DNA of 64,000 nt, taken from NCBI RefSeq assembly GCF_000155735.2, contig NC_020908.1, positions 3,663,001 through 3,727,000 on the forward strand, read 5' to 3'. Both the position numbers and the translations under genes were made by a program. Source of the DNA: Octadecabacter arcticus 238 (GTDB taxonomy: Bacteria; Pseudomonadota; Alphaproteobacteria; Rhodobacterales; Rhodobacteraceae). Positions within the stretch are counted from its first letter, which is position 1; each line of letters begins with the position of its first letter. The notes beneath the pieces are model-generated. The model saw only the letters and a program-made list of their open reading frames with translations. It ran no database searches and was not told where the DNA came from. Positions 26,083 through 34,719 of this stretch are shown here, piece after piece.

Positions 26083-26181
26083 GGGAAGAACAATACCAGA
26101 ACATTCTAGATTGGCAAGCCGCTTCGCACTACATCAGGTGCCGCCGGAGCAAAGGGGATAAGCCTTTGAAGGAGATATGGA

Positions 26182-26319
26182 ATGGCAAAGCGATACACAG
26201 ACTAGTTTCGGCGTGATGCTGTGCGAATGGCGACGACCAACGGCTTAACGCGCCCGCAGCTTTCATCGGATTTAGGGGTTGGCGTCTCTACGCTGAACAA
26301 GTGGGTTCAGCGACGCTAA
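26182..26319 (+). pseudogene. IS3 OrfA remnant
   Basis: Reads MAKRYTD, stop, FRRDAVRMATTNGLTRPQLSSDLGVGVSTLNKWVQRR, stop. It is preceded by the same GAAGGAGATATGGA ribosome-binding region as the IS3 copy at 11705 and shows what that copy looked like before hairpin F. OrfB is absent. Confidence 0.75.
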
Positions 26320-26694
26320 TTCCTCGCCCTGCCCGCCTCAACAAGTATTCTTCTGATAGTGCCCGCAGGGGAGCTTGTCGCATGTGCAGAGAATTGCGCC
26401 GCTGACTTGACCGTTGCGGGCTGCCATGGTTTGGGGGCGTTTCTGGGCCTTCATTCAAGGGAGCACATCCCTGAAGGTCAACCATCTGGCAAAATGCGCC
26501 TGTCTGACGGTTGTATGACGATCAGTTTCTGACCCTCGGTTAGGCAAAACCACGATCCCTCAGATACGGCCCTTTCTGGGCCTATCAAAACTCAAAAAAG
26601 CAATGCCGCGATTGCGGCGTTGTCGGGCTTTTGCGGGTGCAGCCTTCGATGGCATGTGCCCGATAAAATACGATAAACTAAGGAGAGACGCGAT
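26320..26694. other. Non-coding region upstream of the betaine importer
   Basis: About 375 nt with no credible gene. It holds a 9-bp hairpin at 26601-26622 (CAATGCCGC / GCGGCGTTG) and the expected promoter of the importer; the start at 26695 is preceded by AAGGAGAG. Confidence 0.5.
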
Positions 26695-27666
26695 ATGAAG
26701 AGAATTATTATTGGTGCCGCATTCGCAGCACTCGCAGCCCCAACGGCCGCCTTGGCGCAGGATCAATGTGGCGAAGTCACAATCACCCAGATGAACTGGG
26801 ATTCAGCCGCCATTGTAACGGCCGTCTCAAAATTCTTGATGGAACAGGGGTATGGCTGCGACGTAACGGTGGTGCCGTCCGATACCACACCGGCGATGAC
26901 ATCCCTGTCTGAAAACAACGAGCCCGACATCGTGACCGAACTATGGGTTAATTCTGCGGGCGAGGCTTACACAAAGCTGCGCGAAGACGGCATGATCGAA
27001 GAGTTGGGCAGCGTGCTTGACCCCGGCGGTGTCGAGGGCTGGTGGCTACCGACCTATCTGATCGAGGCGCATCCAGAACTTGCGACAATCGACGGCATTA
27101 TGGCCAATCCTGAACTGGTCGGTGGCATGTTCAACAACTGCCCAGACGGTTGGGGCTGCCGCATCGTCAACGACAACCTGATCCGCGCGCTCGACCTTGA
27201 GGACAGCGGGATCGAGGTCTTTAATCACGGGTCCGGCGAAACACTGGCAACGTCAATGGCAGCGGCCTACCAAAGCGAAGAACCTTGGTTCGGCTACTAT
27301 TGGGGTCCAACGACGCCGCTTGGCATGTTTGACATGACAAGCATTGATCTTGGCGAATACGACGAAGCCGTTCATGCGGCCAACCAGAACGCCGACGCGC
27401 CAGATCCGGGCGTATCGGCATTTCCGGCAGCACCCGTGCTGACGATCGTGACCAAGGACTTCATGGAAACCCGTCCCGACGTCGCAGAACTGATGGGCAA
27501 TGTGACCTTCAAGACGGACACGATGAGCCAGCTTCTGGCATGGAAAGAAGACAACAACGCTTCCAACGAGGAAGCGGCTGTGTATTTCCTGAGCAACAAT
27601 CCTGACGAATGGAGCGGCTGGATCAACGATGCCGCGCGCGAAAAGCTGGCCACGCTGCTGCAATAA
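26695..27666 (+). CDS. Glycine betaine/proline-type periplasmic binding protein (ProX-like)
   Basis: 323 residues with a Sec signal peptide (1-22, ending ALAQ). The mature protein fits OpuAC/ProX type II receptors, with the ITQMNWDSAAIVTAVSKFLM opening and aromatic-rich WWLPTYL and YYWGPTTPLGMFDM stretches that form a cation-pi box for quaternary amines. Cys residues near 133 and 139 (NCPDGWGC) may form a disulfide. It supplies the permease and ATPase encoded next; choline, betaine or a related osmolyte is the likely ligand. Confidence 0.87.
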   Translation: MKRIIIGAAFAALAAPTAALAQDQCGEVTITQMNWDSAAIVTAVSKFLMEQGYGCDVTVVPSDTTPAMTSLSENNEPDIVTELWVNSAGEAYTKLREDGMIEELGSVLDPGGVEGWWLPTYLIEAHPELATIDGIMANPELVGGMFNNCPDGWGCRIVNDNLIRALDLEDSGIEVFNHGSGETLATSMAAAYQSEEPWFGYYWGPTTPLGMFDMTSIDLGEYDEAVHAANQNADAPDPGVSAFPAAPVLTIVTKDFMETRPDVAELMGNVTFKTDTMSQLLAWKEDNNASNEEAAVYFLSNNPDEWSGWINDAAREKLATLLQ

Positions 27667-27675
27667 ACTCGATCA

Positions 27676-27699
27676 GGGCGGTGCTTTTGGCGCCGCCCC
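27676..27699 (+). terminator. Hairpin after the ProX-like gene
   Basis: GGGCGGTGC / GCGCCGCCC stem (one T-G wobble) with a TTTTG loop 10 nt after the stop. No T run follows, so it more likely protects the mRNA end or causes partial termination before the permease gene. Confidence 0.5.
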
Positions 27700-27841
27700 T
27701 TGATTGCTGCAAACGCCCGCCAAGGGCGTGCCATCTACCAAGGCAGACCAACAAACGGGGCCCAGGTCAAATGATCCGGCCCTGTCATTGAATTAGAGAA
27801 ATAAAAAAAGGGCCGCACTATTATGCCCGGATGAGGGACAC

Positions 27842-28879
27842 ATGGCGACTTACGATTTCATTTTCGACGGGCTGGGACTGCGCAATTGGTGCGGCACCAG
27901 CGGTGAAAACAGCGGTGACATGACGTCTATGGCGCAGCTTCTGGCGGAAACTTCAGGCGACGACATTGTCGTGACGAGCTGGGAAACACCGTTTCCATCC
28001 ATGGACGCGCTCCATGAGGCCTGCCCGTCATTTCCACAATCGCGCGAACTGACGAGCGGTTTGGAGGAAGGTTTTTTGGCAATCAAAGACGGCCTGAAAG
28101 TGGTCGTCGACCCGCTGACCCAACCGCTTAGCTGGGCGCTGAACGAAGCATTGTGGGTAATGCAGGCCGTGCCTTGGTTCATCATGATCCCGCTGCTGAT
28201 GCTGGTTGCTTGGGTGGTAAGCCGCCAGTTGCAACTGGTCGCACTGGTCGCGGTCTGTTTCGGGTTCCTTGGCTTCGTTGACTATTATTCCTACACCATG
28301 CAGACGCTCGCAATCATCTTTGTGTGCGCGCTGACTTGTGTTGTATTGGGCATCCCCATCGGGATTGCCATGGCACGTAGTGACCGCGTGCAGCGCATCA
28401 TGATACCCATTCTGGATATGCTTCAGACCCTCCCGCCCTTCGTTTATCTGATCCCCTTGATCTTCCTGTTCTCAGTGACGGAACCGAAACTCTACGGTAT
28501 CGCGATCATCCTTTATGCGATTGTGCCGGTGGTGCGCCTGACCGATCTGGGTATCAGACTTGTGGATCCTGACGTGACCGAAGCCGCAGACGCCTTTGGC
28601 ATGACCAAACGGCAAAAACTGCTGAACGTGCAAATCCCGCTCGCGCTGCCCAACATCATGGCAGGCGTGAACCAAACCATCATGATGAGCCTTGCGATGG
28701 TCGTGATTGCATCGCTGGTGTCGGCCCCCGGTTTGGGTGTGTTGGTGCTGCGCGGCATCCGCTCATTAGAGCTTGGCGTCGGTTTGCTGTCCGGTCTGGG
28801 GATCGTTCTTCTCGCAGTCATTCTCGACCGCGTGACCAAAGCTGCCCTCGCCCGCATCAATGTAAGCCAATCGAAATAG
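27842..28879 (+). CDS. Glycine betaine/proline-type ABC permease (ProW-like)
   Basis: 345 residues: a soluble N-terminal extension of about 100 residues, then about six membrane segments with PIGIAMARSDRVQRIM and the EAADAFGMTKRQKL coupling loop. It starts 175 nt after the receptor gene and ends 12 nt before the ATPase start. It forms the membrane channel of the betaine-type importer. Confidence 0.9.
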   Translation: MATYDFIFDGLGLRNWCGTSGENSGDMTSMAQLLAETSGDDIVVTSWETPFPSMDALHEACPSFPQSRELTSGLEEGFLAIKDGLKVVVDPLTQPLSWALNEALWVMQAVPWFIMIPLLMLVAWVVSRQLQLVALVAVCFGFLGFVDYYSYTMQTLAIIFVCALTCVVLGIPIGIAMARSDRVQRIMIPILDMLQTLPPFVYLIPLIFLFSVTEPKLYGIAIILYAIVPVVRLTDLGIRLVDPDVTEAADAFGMTKRQKLLNVQIPLALPNIMAGVNQTIMMSLAMVVIASLVSAPGLGVLVLRGIRSLELGVGLLSGLGIVLLAVILDRVTKAALARINVSQSK

Positions 28880-28891
28880 AAGGTGACGGAT

Positions 28892-29959
28892 ATGAACGAT
28901 ACAGACATAAAAATTTCGATCCGCAATCTCTATAAGATTTTCGGAAACGATCCAGATACGGCCCTGCAACTTGTGAAAGACGGCATGAGCAAGACTGAGC
29001 TGCTGGAAAAGCACAATCAGGTGCTGGGCCTGAACGACATCAATGTCGATGTCCGCGCCGGAAAAACGACGGTGATCATGGGGCTGTCGGGGTCGGGCAA
29101 ATCGACGCTGATCCGCCACCTTAATCGCCTGATTGAACCGACAGCGGGCGAGGTTTTGGTCGCAGGCGAAAATATCCTGCAATACAATGAAAAGCAGTTG
29201 CGCGATTTGCGGCAACACGAAATGTCGATGGTGTTCCAGAAATTCGCACTGCTGCCGCACCGGACCGTATTGCAAAACGCCGGTCTCGCACCTTTCATCG
29301 ACGGCCAGAAAGAGCGCAAATATGCCGATGAGGCCCGCAAATGGCTTGACCGTGTCGGGCTGCAGGGGCAAAGCGAACAATATCCACACCAGCTATCTGG
29401 CGGAATGCAGCAGCGGGTCGGCATTGCCCGCGCGCTGACCAGCAATTCCGACATCATGCTGATGGACGAGGCGTTCTCTGCTCTTGACCCGTTGATCCGC
29501 ACCGACATGCAAAACCTGTTGAACGAATTGCAGGCAGAATTGCAAAAGACCGTGGTGTTTATTACCCACGATCTGGACGAGGCGCTGAAACTGGCGGATC
29601 ATCTGGTCATCCTCAAAGACGGTTTTGTTGTCCAACAAGGCGAACCGCAGCACATATTACTCAATCCGGCGGACCCCTACATCGAAGATTTCGTGAGCGA
29701 TATCAACCGCGCACGTGTGCTTAGGGTCCGTTCCGTTATGGTTAAGACACCAAACGCGTCGGGCGAACAGGCGGGCGAGATCGATCATAACGATACGCTG
29801 GAGTCCGTGATTGCAAAATCCGAAGGTGACACCGCCCTGTGTTACCGGGTGATGAAGAACGGCACGCCAGTTGGTGAGCTGGACATGCGCAAACTGGTAC
29901 GCGCACTGGTCCCTTCAGAACAATCAGACGACCCCGAAAGTGCCCGTCTGAGCGGCTGA
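28892..29959 (+). CDS. Glycine betaine/proline-type ABC ATP-binding protein (ProV-like)
   Basis: 355 residues from ATG at 28892, preceded by AGAAGGTGACGGAT; a GTG three codons earlier is in frame but lies within the ribosome-binding site. The unusually long N-terminal ProV segment before the ATPase fold is present (IFGNDPDTALQLVKDGMSKT). Then Walker A GLSGSGKST, signature LSGGMQQRVGIARAL, Walker B IMLMDEAFSALDP and ITHDLDEA. The C-terminal part is a short CBS-like regulatory region. Last gene of the importer. Confidence 0.92.
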   Translation: MNDTDIKISIRNLYKIFGNDPDTALQLVKDGMSKTELLEKHNQVLGLNDINVDVRAGKTTVIMGLSGSGKSTLIRHLNRLIEPTAGEVLVAGENILQYNEKQLRDLRQHEMSMVFQKFALLPHRTVLQNAGLAPFIDGQKERKYADEARKWLDRVGLQGQSEQYPHQLSGGMQQRVGIARALTSNSDIMLMDEAFSALDPLIRTDMQNLLNELQAELQKTVVFITHDLDEALKLADHLVILKDGFVVQQGEPQHILLNPADPYIEDFVSDINRARVLRVRSVMVKTPNASGEQAGEIDHNDTLESVIAKSEGDTALCYRVMKNGTPVGELDMRKLVRALVPSEQSDDPESARLSG

Positions 29960-30387
29960 TTGGACAACCCGCTTAAGGTGGCCCTAACGATTAATGGCGC
30001 GCGATCAGCGCGTCATATCCAATCGCCCGTATGCCACCTTGGCAGTCCTAGCAGGCCGAAGAACCATCTCGCGTCGCAGGTAAACTGGACGCCAACACTG
30101 TGGGGCAAAGCAACCAACAATCTAGGGGCGGTGAGGACCGAGTATCAACACACGTTTCTGCGTGAATTGGCACGCGCCCTCGCCCCAACCTTAACTCCCG
30201 CCCGACGTCCGCAAGCTCTTGTTGGTGCTCCAAGCGTTCCAGGCTTAGCGTGTCAGAGTGATTTGCCCGACGGGACCGATTGAACCGACCGTAAAAGACA
30301 CTGCAGTGCCACGGCTCTACTTTTGTTCGTATTCGATCCATTCTTTTGGAACCATCACACCTGCGTCCCGGAACGTGTCAACGACTT
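29960..30387. other. Non-coding spacer
   Basis: About 430 nt between the betaine importer and an IS3 element. I see no gene, RNA or clear repeat; short open frames lack family resemblance or ribosome-binding sites. Confidence 0.5.
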
Positions 30388-30408
30388 TGAGACAGTGGCT
30401 TTTGGACT

Positions 30409-31422
30409 TTAGGCTTGGGTTTCTTCGGTTGGTTTTGGTGGGTTGATCCAGACGGCGGTCGGGATTTGAGGCGGTTTTGGTGGTTTGTGTACGAAGCGTT
30501 CGGGCGTGGCGAGGAATGCCGCGTCTAGTGTTGCTTGTCGCGCGGTGTAGATTTCTTGGGCCTGCCCAAAATGGATTTGGTCGGGCGTCATCAGACCAAT
30601 CCCGGCGTTATGATGGTCTTGGTTATACCATGCAAAGAACCTGCGGCAGAATGCGCGAGCCTGCTCGATGGTTTCAAAGTTCTTGGGGAACTCTGGCTGA
30701 TATTTCAGTGTTTTGAAGTGGGCTTCGGAGAACGGGTTGTCGTTTGAGGTGTGGGGCCGACTGTGGGACTTGAGCACACCAAGATCAACCAGCATCAGGG
30801 CTGTCGTCTTTGCCTTCATGGGCCCACCGCGATCTGCATGCAATGTCAGCTGATCGCGTGGAACCTCGTGTTTTTCCATCGCGTCGATGAACAGCTCTTT
30901 GAACTGGCTGGCGCTCTCCGCGTGCTCGACGCGCCAGCCAACAACGCGGCGGCTGAAGATGTCGAGGATGACATAGAGATAGAAGTAGGACCATTTCACC
31001 GGGCCCCTCAGCTTGGTGATGTCCCAAGACCAGACCTGATTGGGGGCTTCAGCTAGAAGTTCAGGCTTTTGATAGACGGGATGTGTGCGCTGTCGGCGGC
31101 GTTCGCCAACTTCGCCCTGCGCGGCCAATATCCGATACATCGTGCGGATTGAACACAGATAGGTGCCTTCATCCAGCAAGGTGGCAAAGACCTCTGTGGG
31201 CGTCTGATCCGCAAAGCGGGGTTCGCGCAGGTGGTGCAATACCTGGTCTCTTTCCCTTTCCGGCAGAGCCCGCGAAGACGCTGCGCGCGGTGGGCGTGTG
31301 CGTGGTGGTGCCGTCAGCGCCGCACGCTGTCGAAGAACGCTCGCGCGCGATAATGATAGCGCGGCGCAGACAGCCGAGGTCAAGCCGCTGCCGGTGGGCA
31401 ATGCAATCGCGACGGCCATCAT
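30409..31422 (-). CDS. IS3 OrfB (integrase-core transposase)
   Basis: 337 residues with an HTH_21-type segment and the rve core: [12 protein letters not shown] (first Asp), LHADRGGPM (second Asp), [16 protein letters not shown] (Glu), and a [12 protein letters not shown]-terminal motif. Its start overlaps the orfA stop by 4 bp, typical of translationally coupled or frameshift-fused IS3 genes. Intact. Confidence 0.9.
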   Translation of the reverse strand: MMAVAIALPTGSGLTSAVCAALSLSRASVLRQRAALTAPPRTRPPRAASSRALPERERDQVLHHLREPRFADQTPTEVFATLLDEGTYLCSIRTMYRILAAQGEVGERRRQRTHPVYQKPELLAEAPNQVWSWDITKLRGPVKWSYFYLYVILDIFSRRVVGWRVEHAESASQFKELFIDAMEKHEVPRDQLTLHADRGGPMKAKTTALMLVDLGVLKSHSRPHTSNDNPFSEAHFKTLKYQPEFPKNFETIEQARAFCRRFFAWYNQDHHNAGIGLMTPDQIHFGQAQEIYTARQATLDAAFLATPERFVHKPPKPPQIPTAVWINPPKPTEETQA

Positions 31423-31901
31423 GATTTGCCGCTGCGCTCTTGCGTCTGCTCCATCTCGTCCAGAAGTCCCGCCACTTTTTTTTGGATGGCAATGATGGCT
31501 TCCGCCTGATCCAGACGGCGCCGCAAGGCTGTCACCTCACGGTTGGCCTTAGCCAGCTCAGCTTGCAATGGATTGGCAGGTGCCTTTTGTGGGCCACGGC
31601 GCATTGGCTGCAATGCACCCAATGTGCCGGCCGCCCGCGCACGGCGCCAATCGGTCAGTGCAGAGGAATAAAGCCCCTCCCGCCGTAGAATGGCGGAAAC
31701 CCCGCCAGTGTCTGCCACTTGGTCCGTCTCATCCAGAATGCGCAGTTTGTATTTGGCTGTGAAGTTGCGTCGCTTCGGGATGCTCGTCAGTTCCGCTGTG
31801 GGAGCCAACGGCGCATTAACAACGCGGGGAGGCGACGTCGGGGCCAAAACGGCTCCAGATCCAGCATCTGGCGAAAGTGGTGATTGTGAAGGCATAACCA
31901 T
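31419..31901 (-). CDS. IS3 OrfA (DNA-binding leucine-zipper protein)
   Basis: 160 residues: a proline-rich N-terminus, then a helix-turn-helix ([35 protein letters not shown]) and a C-terminal coiled coil ([20 protein letters not shown]) through which OrfA and the OrfAB fusion dimerise. Intact. Confidence 0.85.
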   Translation of the reverse strand: MVMPSQSPLSPDAGSGAVLAPTSPPRVVNAPLAPTAELTSIPKRRNFTAKYKLRILDETDQVADTGGVSAILRREGLYSSALTDWRRARAAGTLGALQPMRRGPQKAPANPLQAELAKANREVTALRRRLDQAEAIIAIQKKVAGLLDEMEQTQERSGKS

Positions 31902-31971
31902 GGGTTCGTTCTCCTACGCCCTCAAGTGTAAACTTTAGCCAGTCAATTGTCTCACGCTTATTGGCACGGAG

Positions 31972-32569
31972 GGGGCAGTGCTATGGTCCCGGAATAATTG
32001 CGCATTATCAATCGCCCTGACGAGATCGAGGCGCGATTGGTGCCAGGCCACTGGGAGGGTGATCTGATCAAGGGCGCGTTCAATCGCTCGTCAGTGGGCA
32101 CCTTGGTCGAGCGCAAGACACGCTTTGTCATTCTTTGCAAAATGGACGGCAATGGGGCCGAGGCCGCGCTCGACAGCTTCACCCGCCAGATGGGACTACT
32201 ACCCGCTGCTTTGCGCAAGAGCATGACCTATGACCGTGGCTCCGACCCTCTCATGGTTTGCGAGCAAACCACTGCCAGGCAGTGGATGGCCTGCCACCCC
32301 GAACTGGCCAGACGGTTGAAGATCGATATCTGGTTCTGCGATCCGCATGCGCCGTGGCAGCGTGGCAGCAACGAGAACACCAACGGACTGCTGCGTCAGT
32401 ACATGCCCAAAGGAACTGACCTGAACGGTGCAAGCCAAACATGGCTGAACGACGTTGCAAACCTGATGAACAACCGTCCGAGAAAAACCCTCGGATGGAG
32501 AACACCCGCTGAAGCCATGGCCGACGAAATAGCGGCTTTCAAATCAACCGTTGCACTTGATGTTTGAAT
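31972..32569 (+). pseudogene. IS30 transposase, 5'-truncated and interrupted by hairpin copy M
   Basis: Homology to the intact copy at 34722 begins at GCAGTGCTATGGTCCCGGAA; a TCA to TAA change gives a stop just after, then LRIINRPDEIEARLVPGHWEGD follows. A 13-residue insertion encoded by copy M lies between DRGS and MACHPELARRL without breaking the frame. The C-terminal half with SNENTNGLLRQYMPKG is otherwise complete. The first half is missing, cut beside the IS3 element. The right end at about 32569 lies inside a dienelactone hydrolase gene. Confidence 0.87.
32246..32285 (-). repeat. Hairpin micro-insertion, copy M
   Basis: On the - strand: CACTGCCTGGCAG, perfect 8-bp stem TGGTTTGC / GCAAACCA with loop TC, TGAGAGGG. 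The intact paralogue (34722-35747) has a single base here, so the 39-nt net insertion is shown by direct comparison within the window. Confidence 0.92.
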
Positions 32570-32757
32570 CTAAGGACTTGTTCGACCAAGGCATAGTTGG
32601 GCGACCTCAGGCCTAGAATTGTTGTTGCCGTCATACCCGCAACTGCAAACTTCGCAGCACCGTCCACAAATTCACGCTTGGTGATTTTGCCATGATCATA
32701 AAAATCGTACAGTTCCAAAAGCTTAGGATCAAAGTCTTTTGCGGTGAGCCTTGTCAT
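32570..32757 (-). pseudogene. Dienelactone hydrolase family protein, N-terminal stub
   Basis: Starts at 32757 and reads MTRLTAKDFDPKLLELYDFY, then GKITKREFVDGAAKFAVAGM and SPNYALVEQV, the Tat-like leader seen in a common dienelactone hydrolase/carboxymethylenebutenolidase family. After about 60 residues the gene is cut by IS30. The catalytic alpha/beta-hydrolase domain is absent from the window. Confidence 0.7.
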
Positions 32758-32803
32758 TGTTGGTCCTCCAGAATGGGAAATTACAAAATAAGCGATCCTA
32801 ACA

Positions 32804-32817
32804 GGTGTCGCGACACC
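32804..32817. promoter_or_regulatory. Perfect 14-bp palindrome upstream of the truncated hydrolase
   Basis: GGTGTCGCGACACC lies 47 nt upstream of the stub's start codon. It could be a regulator operator. Its 12-bp core also occurs in the insertion at 8711-8759, so it may instead be part of a dispersed repeat. Confidence 0.4.
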
Positions 32818-32841
32818 CTTCTTTGTTAAAAAAATAGTGTA

Positions 32842-34034
32842 TACTCCTGCGCCTGAATTGACCTAACGATTTTGGGCCTGCGATTCACTTCGTCGCATGG
32901 CCAAAGGCGGTTCAGTCTGTATTTTGAGTTTATGAGCAAGCAATACAAAACAGTCTCCTTATCCGACGAGCAGCGCATAGCACTTGAAGCGCTTTGCCGC
33001 CGCCGCAAAGTTGACGCCCTTGTTTGGAAACGGGCGCGCGCGTTTCTTCTTTTGGACGCAGGAGAAGACGCCGGAACGGTTTGCCGGATTTTGGATATTG
33101 GCCCGACAGTTTTGACGGAGTGGCGATTAGCCTTTGCCGGTGCGGGACTATCGTTTTTCGGTCTGAAGGACTACAGCCAGCGTCAGGGTCATTTGTCCGT
33201 CGTGCAAGAGCAGGCGGTGAGAGCCCATTTCACCGCGCAGCCTGCCCGCAATGCCGATGAGGTCTGTGCCTATGTTCTAGCCGAGTGCGACCAAAACTAC
33301 AGCACGTCGGGAGCCGCCAAGCTGATGCGCCGCCTGGGGTTCGCGTATAAGAAACCACAATTGCTGCCTGCACAGGCCGATGAAGCCAAGCAGGCTGCGT
33401 TTATTGCCAAATATGAGGCCCTGATGAACGGGTTGGCCGCAGATGAGATGGTTGTCTTTTCGGACGCTGTCCACCCCGAACACCAGAGCCGCCCCGCCCA
33501 TGGTTGGTTCCCCAAGGGACAAAAGACGGCCCTGAAGGCGACATCAGGGCGCAAGCGGCTCAACATTCAGGGCGCGCTTGAACTTGAGACTTTCCAGTTC
33601 ACCTTTGTGGAAGGCGAGAAGATCAATGCCCAGACAACCCGACAGATGCTGGAAAAGTTGGAACGCAACAACCAAACCAAGACGGCCATCCACGTCTTTG
33701 TCGACAATGCCCGCTATCATCATGCCAAGATACTACAGCCATGGCTGGACAGCCCAGAACGTCGGGTGAAGTTGCATTTCTTGCCAGCATATGCCCCGCA
33801 CCTCAACCCGATCGAGCGTCTTTGGGGTGTTATGCACAAATGGGTCACCCACAATCGGCACTATGCAACGTTCAACCAATTCACAGAGGCCATTTTCGAC
33901 TTCTTCCGCAAGACCCTGCCAGAAAAATGGCCAGAGTTCCGCGACACCGTCACCGACAACTTCCGCGTCATATCGCTCAAGGAATACAAAGTGATTTGAG
34001 GGGAAAACCTCAGGTCAATTCAGGCGCGGGAGTA
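32842..34034 (+). mobile_element. IS630 family element, copy 4
   Basis: 1193 bp in the opposite orientation to the other four, flanked by TA at 32840-32841 and 34035-34036. It sits between the hydrolase stub and the PEBP pseudogene. Confidence 0.93.
32932..33999 (+). CDS. IS630 transposase, copy 4
   Basis: 355 residues from MSKQYKTVSLSDEQR. Same DDE motifs as copy 2. Differences are confined to a few residues (TEWRLAF; GALELETF in place of GALDLETF). Intact. Confidence 0.92.
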   Translation: MSKQYKTVSLSDEQRIALEALCRRRKVDALVWKRARAFLLLDAGEDAGTVCRILDIGPTVLTEWRLAFAGAGLSFFGLKDYSQRQGHLSVVQEQAVRAHFTAQPARNADEVCAYVLAECDQNYSTSGAAKLMRRLGFAYKKPQLLPAQADEAKQAAFIAKYEALMNGLAADEMVVFSDAVHPEHQSRPAHGWFPKGQKTALKATSGRKRLNIQGALELETFQFTFVEGEKINAQTTRQMLEKLERNNQTKTAIHVFVDNARYHHAKILQPWLDSPERRVKLHFLPAYAPHLNPIERLWGVMHKWVTHNRHYATFNQFTEAIFDFFRKTLPEKWPEFRDTVTDNFRVISLKEYKVI

Positions 34035-34113
34035 TAGCAGGAAATACTTTCAACATTTTGACCGCGATCTGGCGTATTGCGCAATTCTACCCCAACCGGT
34101 CATTCACAGAATT

Positions 34114-34671
34114 TCAGTTCAGGAATGAGATGGCGGATGATGCCATGATCATTCCGTCCATCGCCACCGTTATTGCCAGCCAATCCACCTGCCGGTCGTT
34201 CGAAGACGGCAGATCAATGAGCGGGCTATTCAAAGAATAAAGCGTGATTGTGTATTCATGCCGCGCGCCGGGGGGCGAACAGGGTGGCGTATATCCCGTG
34301 CGTCGGCCGTCCTTGTCCGCGCCCTCAACCCCCAAATGACGCGGGATTGCCACGGGAATGTCGGTGGAGTCTGCGGAAATATTCTACAAAAGCCAATATT
34401 GGCTGTACGCATCCACGCCAGCAACAGTGCCGCGCGGATAATGGTGCATGATAATGGCCAAACTTTCGGTCCCTTAGGGAACCCCAGTCCATGCAAGCGG
34501 CGGCGTCAAACCATCGCCGCCGTCACGGGTGCATTTCAGATCGGCGGGCAGCGTGGCACAGTCGGTAAACGCGGGGCTGGACAGGGCAAACCCGTCCTGC
34601 GCCCAAGACGGTCCAGCCAAGGCCCCAAAGACAAGGGCAGCAATCGACCACGAAACAGCCGCATGCCTCAT
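34114..34671 (-). pseudogene. PEBP / YbhB-YbcL family secreted protein with two nonsense codons
   Basis: From ATG at 34671 a signal peptide (MRHAAVSWSIAALVFGALAG, cut near SWAQ) leads into FALSSPAFTDCATLPADLKC and TPPLAWTGVP. TAA then replaces a Lys codon, the frame continues GTESLAIIMHHYPRGTVAGV and YSQYWLL, and TAG replaces a Trp codon. It ends TGYTPPCSPPGARHEYTITL and ASSAISFLN. No indels, so inactivation is recent. Its partner, a YHYH protein (35796-36758), is separated from it by IS30; the two families are often neighbours. Confidence 0.85.
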
Positions 34672-34719
34672 CTGCAATATTTCCCTGTGGCGATATCCCC
34701 ACCGTTGGTGACTTCTTGG

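Larger units (their letters stand above)
24964..26166 (-). mobile_element. IS1595 family (ISXO2-like) element inside an IS3 relic
   Basis: About 1.2 kb with inverted ends AAGGCTTATCCCTTT (left) and AAAGGGGATAAGCCTT (right), flanked by a direct TGAAGGAG repeat, the 8-bp type of duplication this family makes. The host is the IS3 leader, 11 bp from the IS630 copy 3 insertion point. Confidence 0.8.
30388..31954 (-). mobile_element. IS3 family element, apparently complete
   Basis: Bounded by TGAGACAGTGGCT at 30388 and its counterpart TGTCTCA ending at 31954. It carries orfA and orfB with a 4-bp ATGA overlap. Its right side abuts a truncated IS30 copy. No clear target duplication was found. Confidence 0.8.

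Noticed and set aside
30388..31954. Target-site duplication for the complete IS3 element
   Set aside because: The two flanks (CGACTT and CGCTTA) are only loosely similar, so I do not claim a duplication.
7929..32285. Translational bypassing or intron-like elements read through at RNA level
   Set aside because: Copies lie in both orientations relative to their host genes, no matched take-off and landing codons were seen, and the host genes carry other inactivating lesions.
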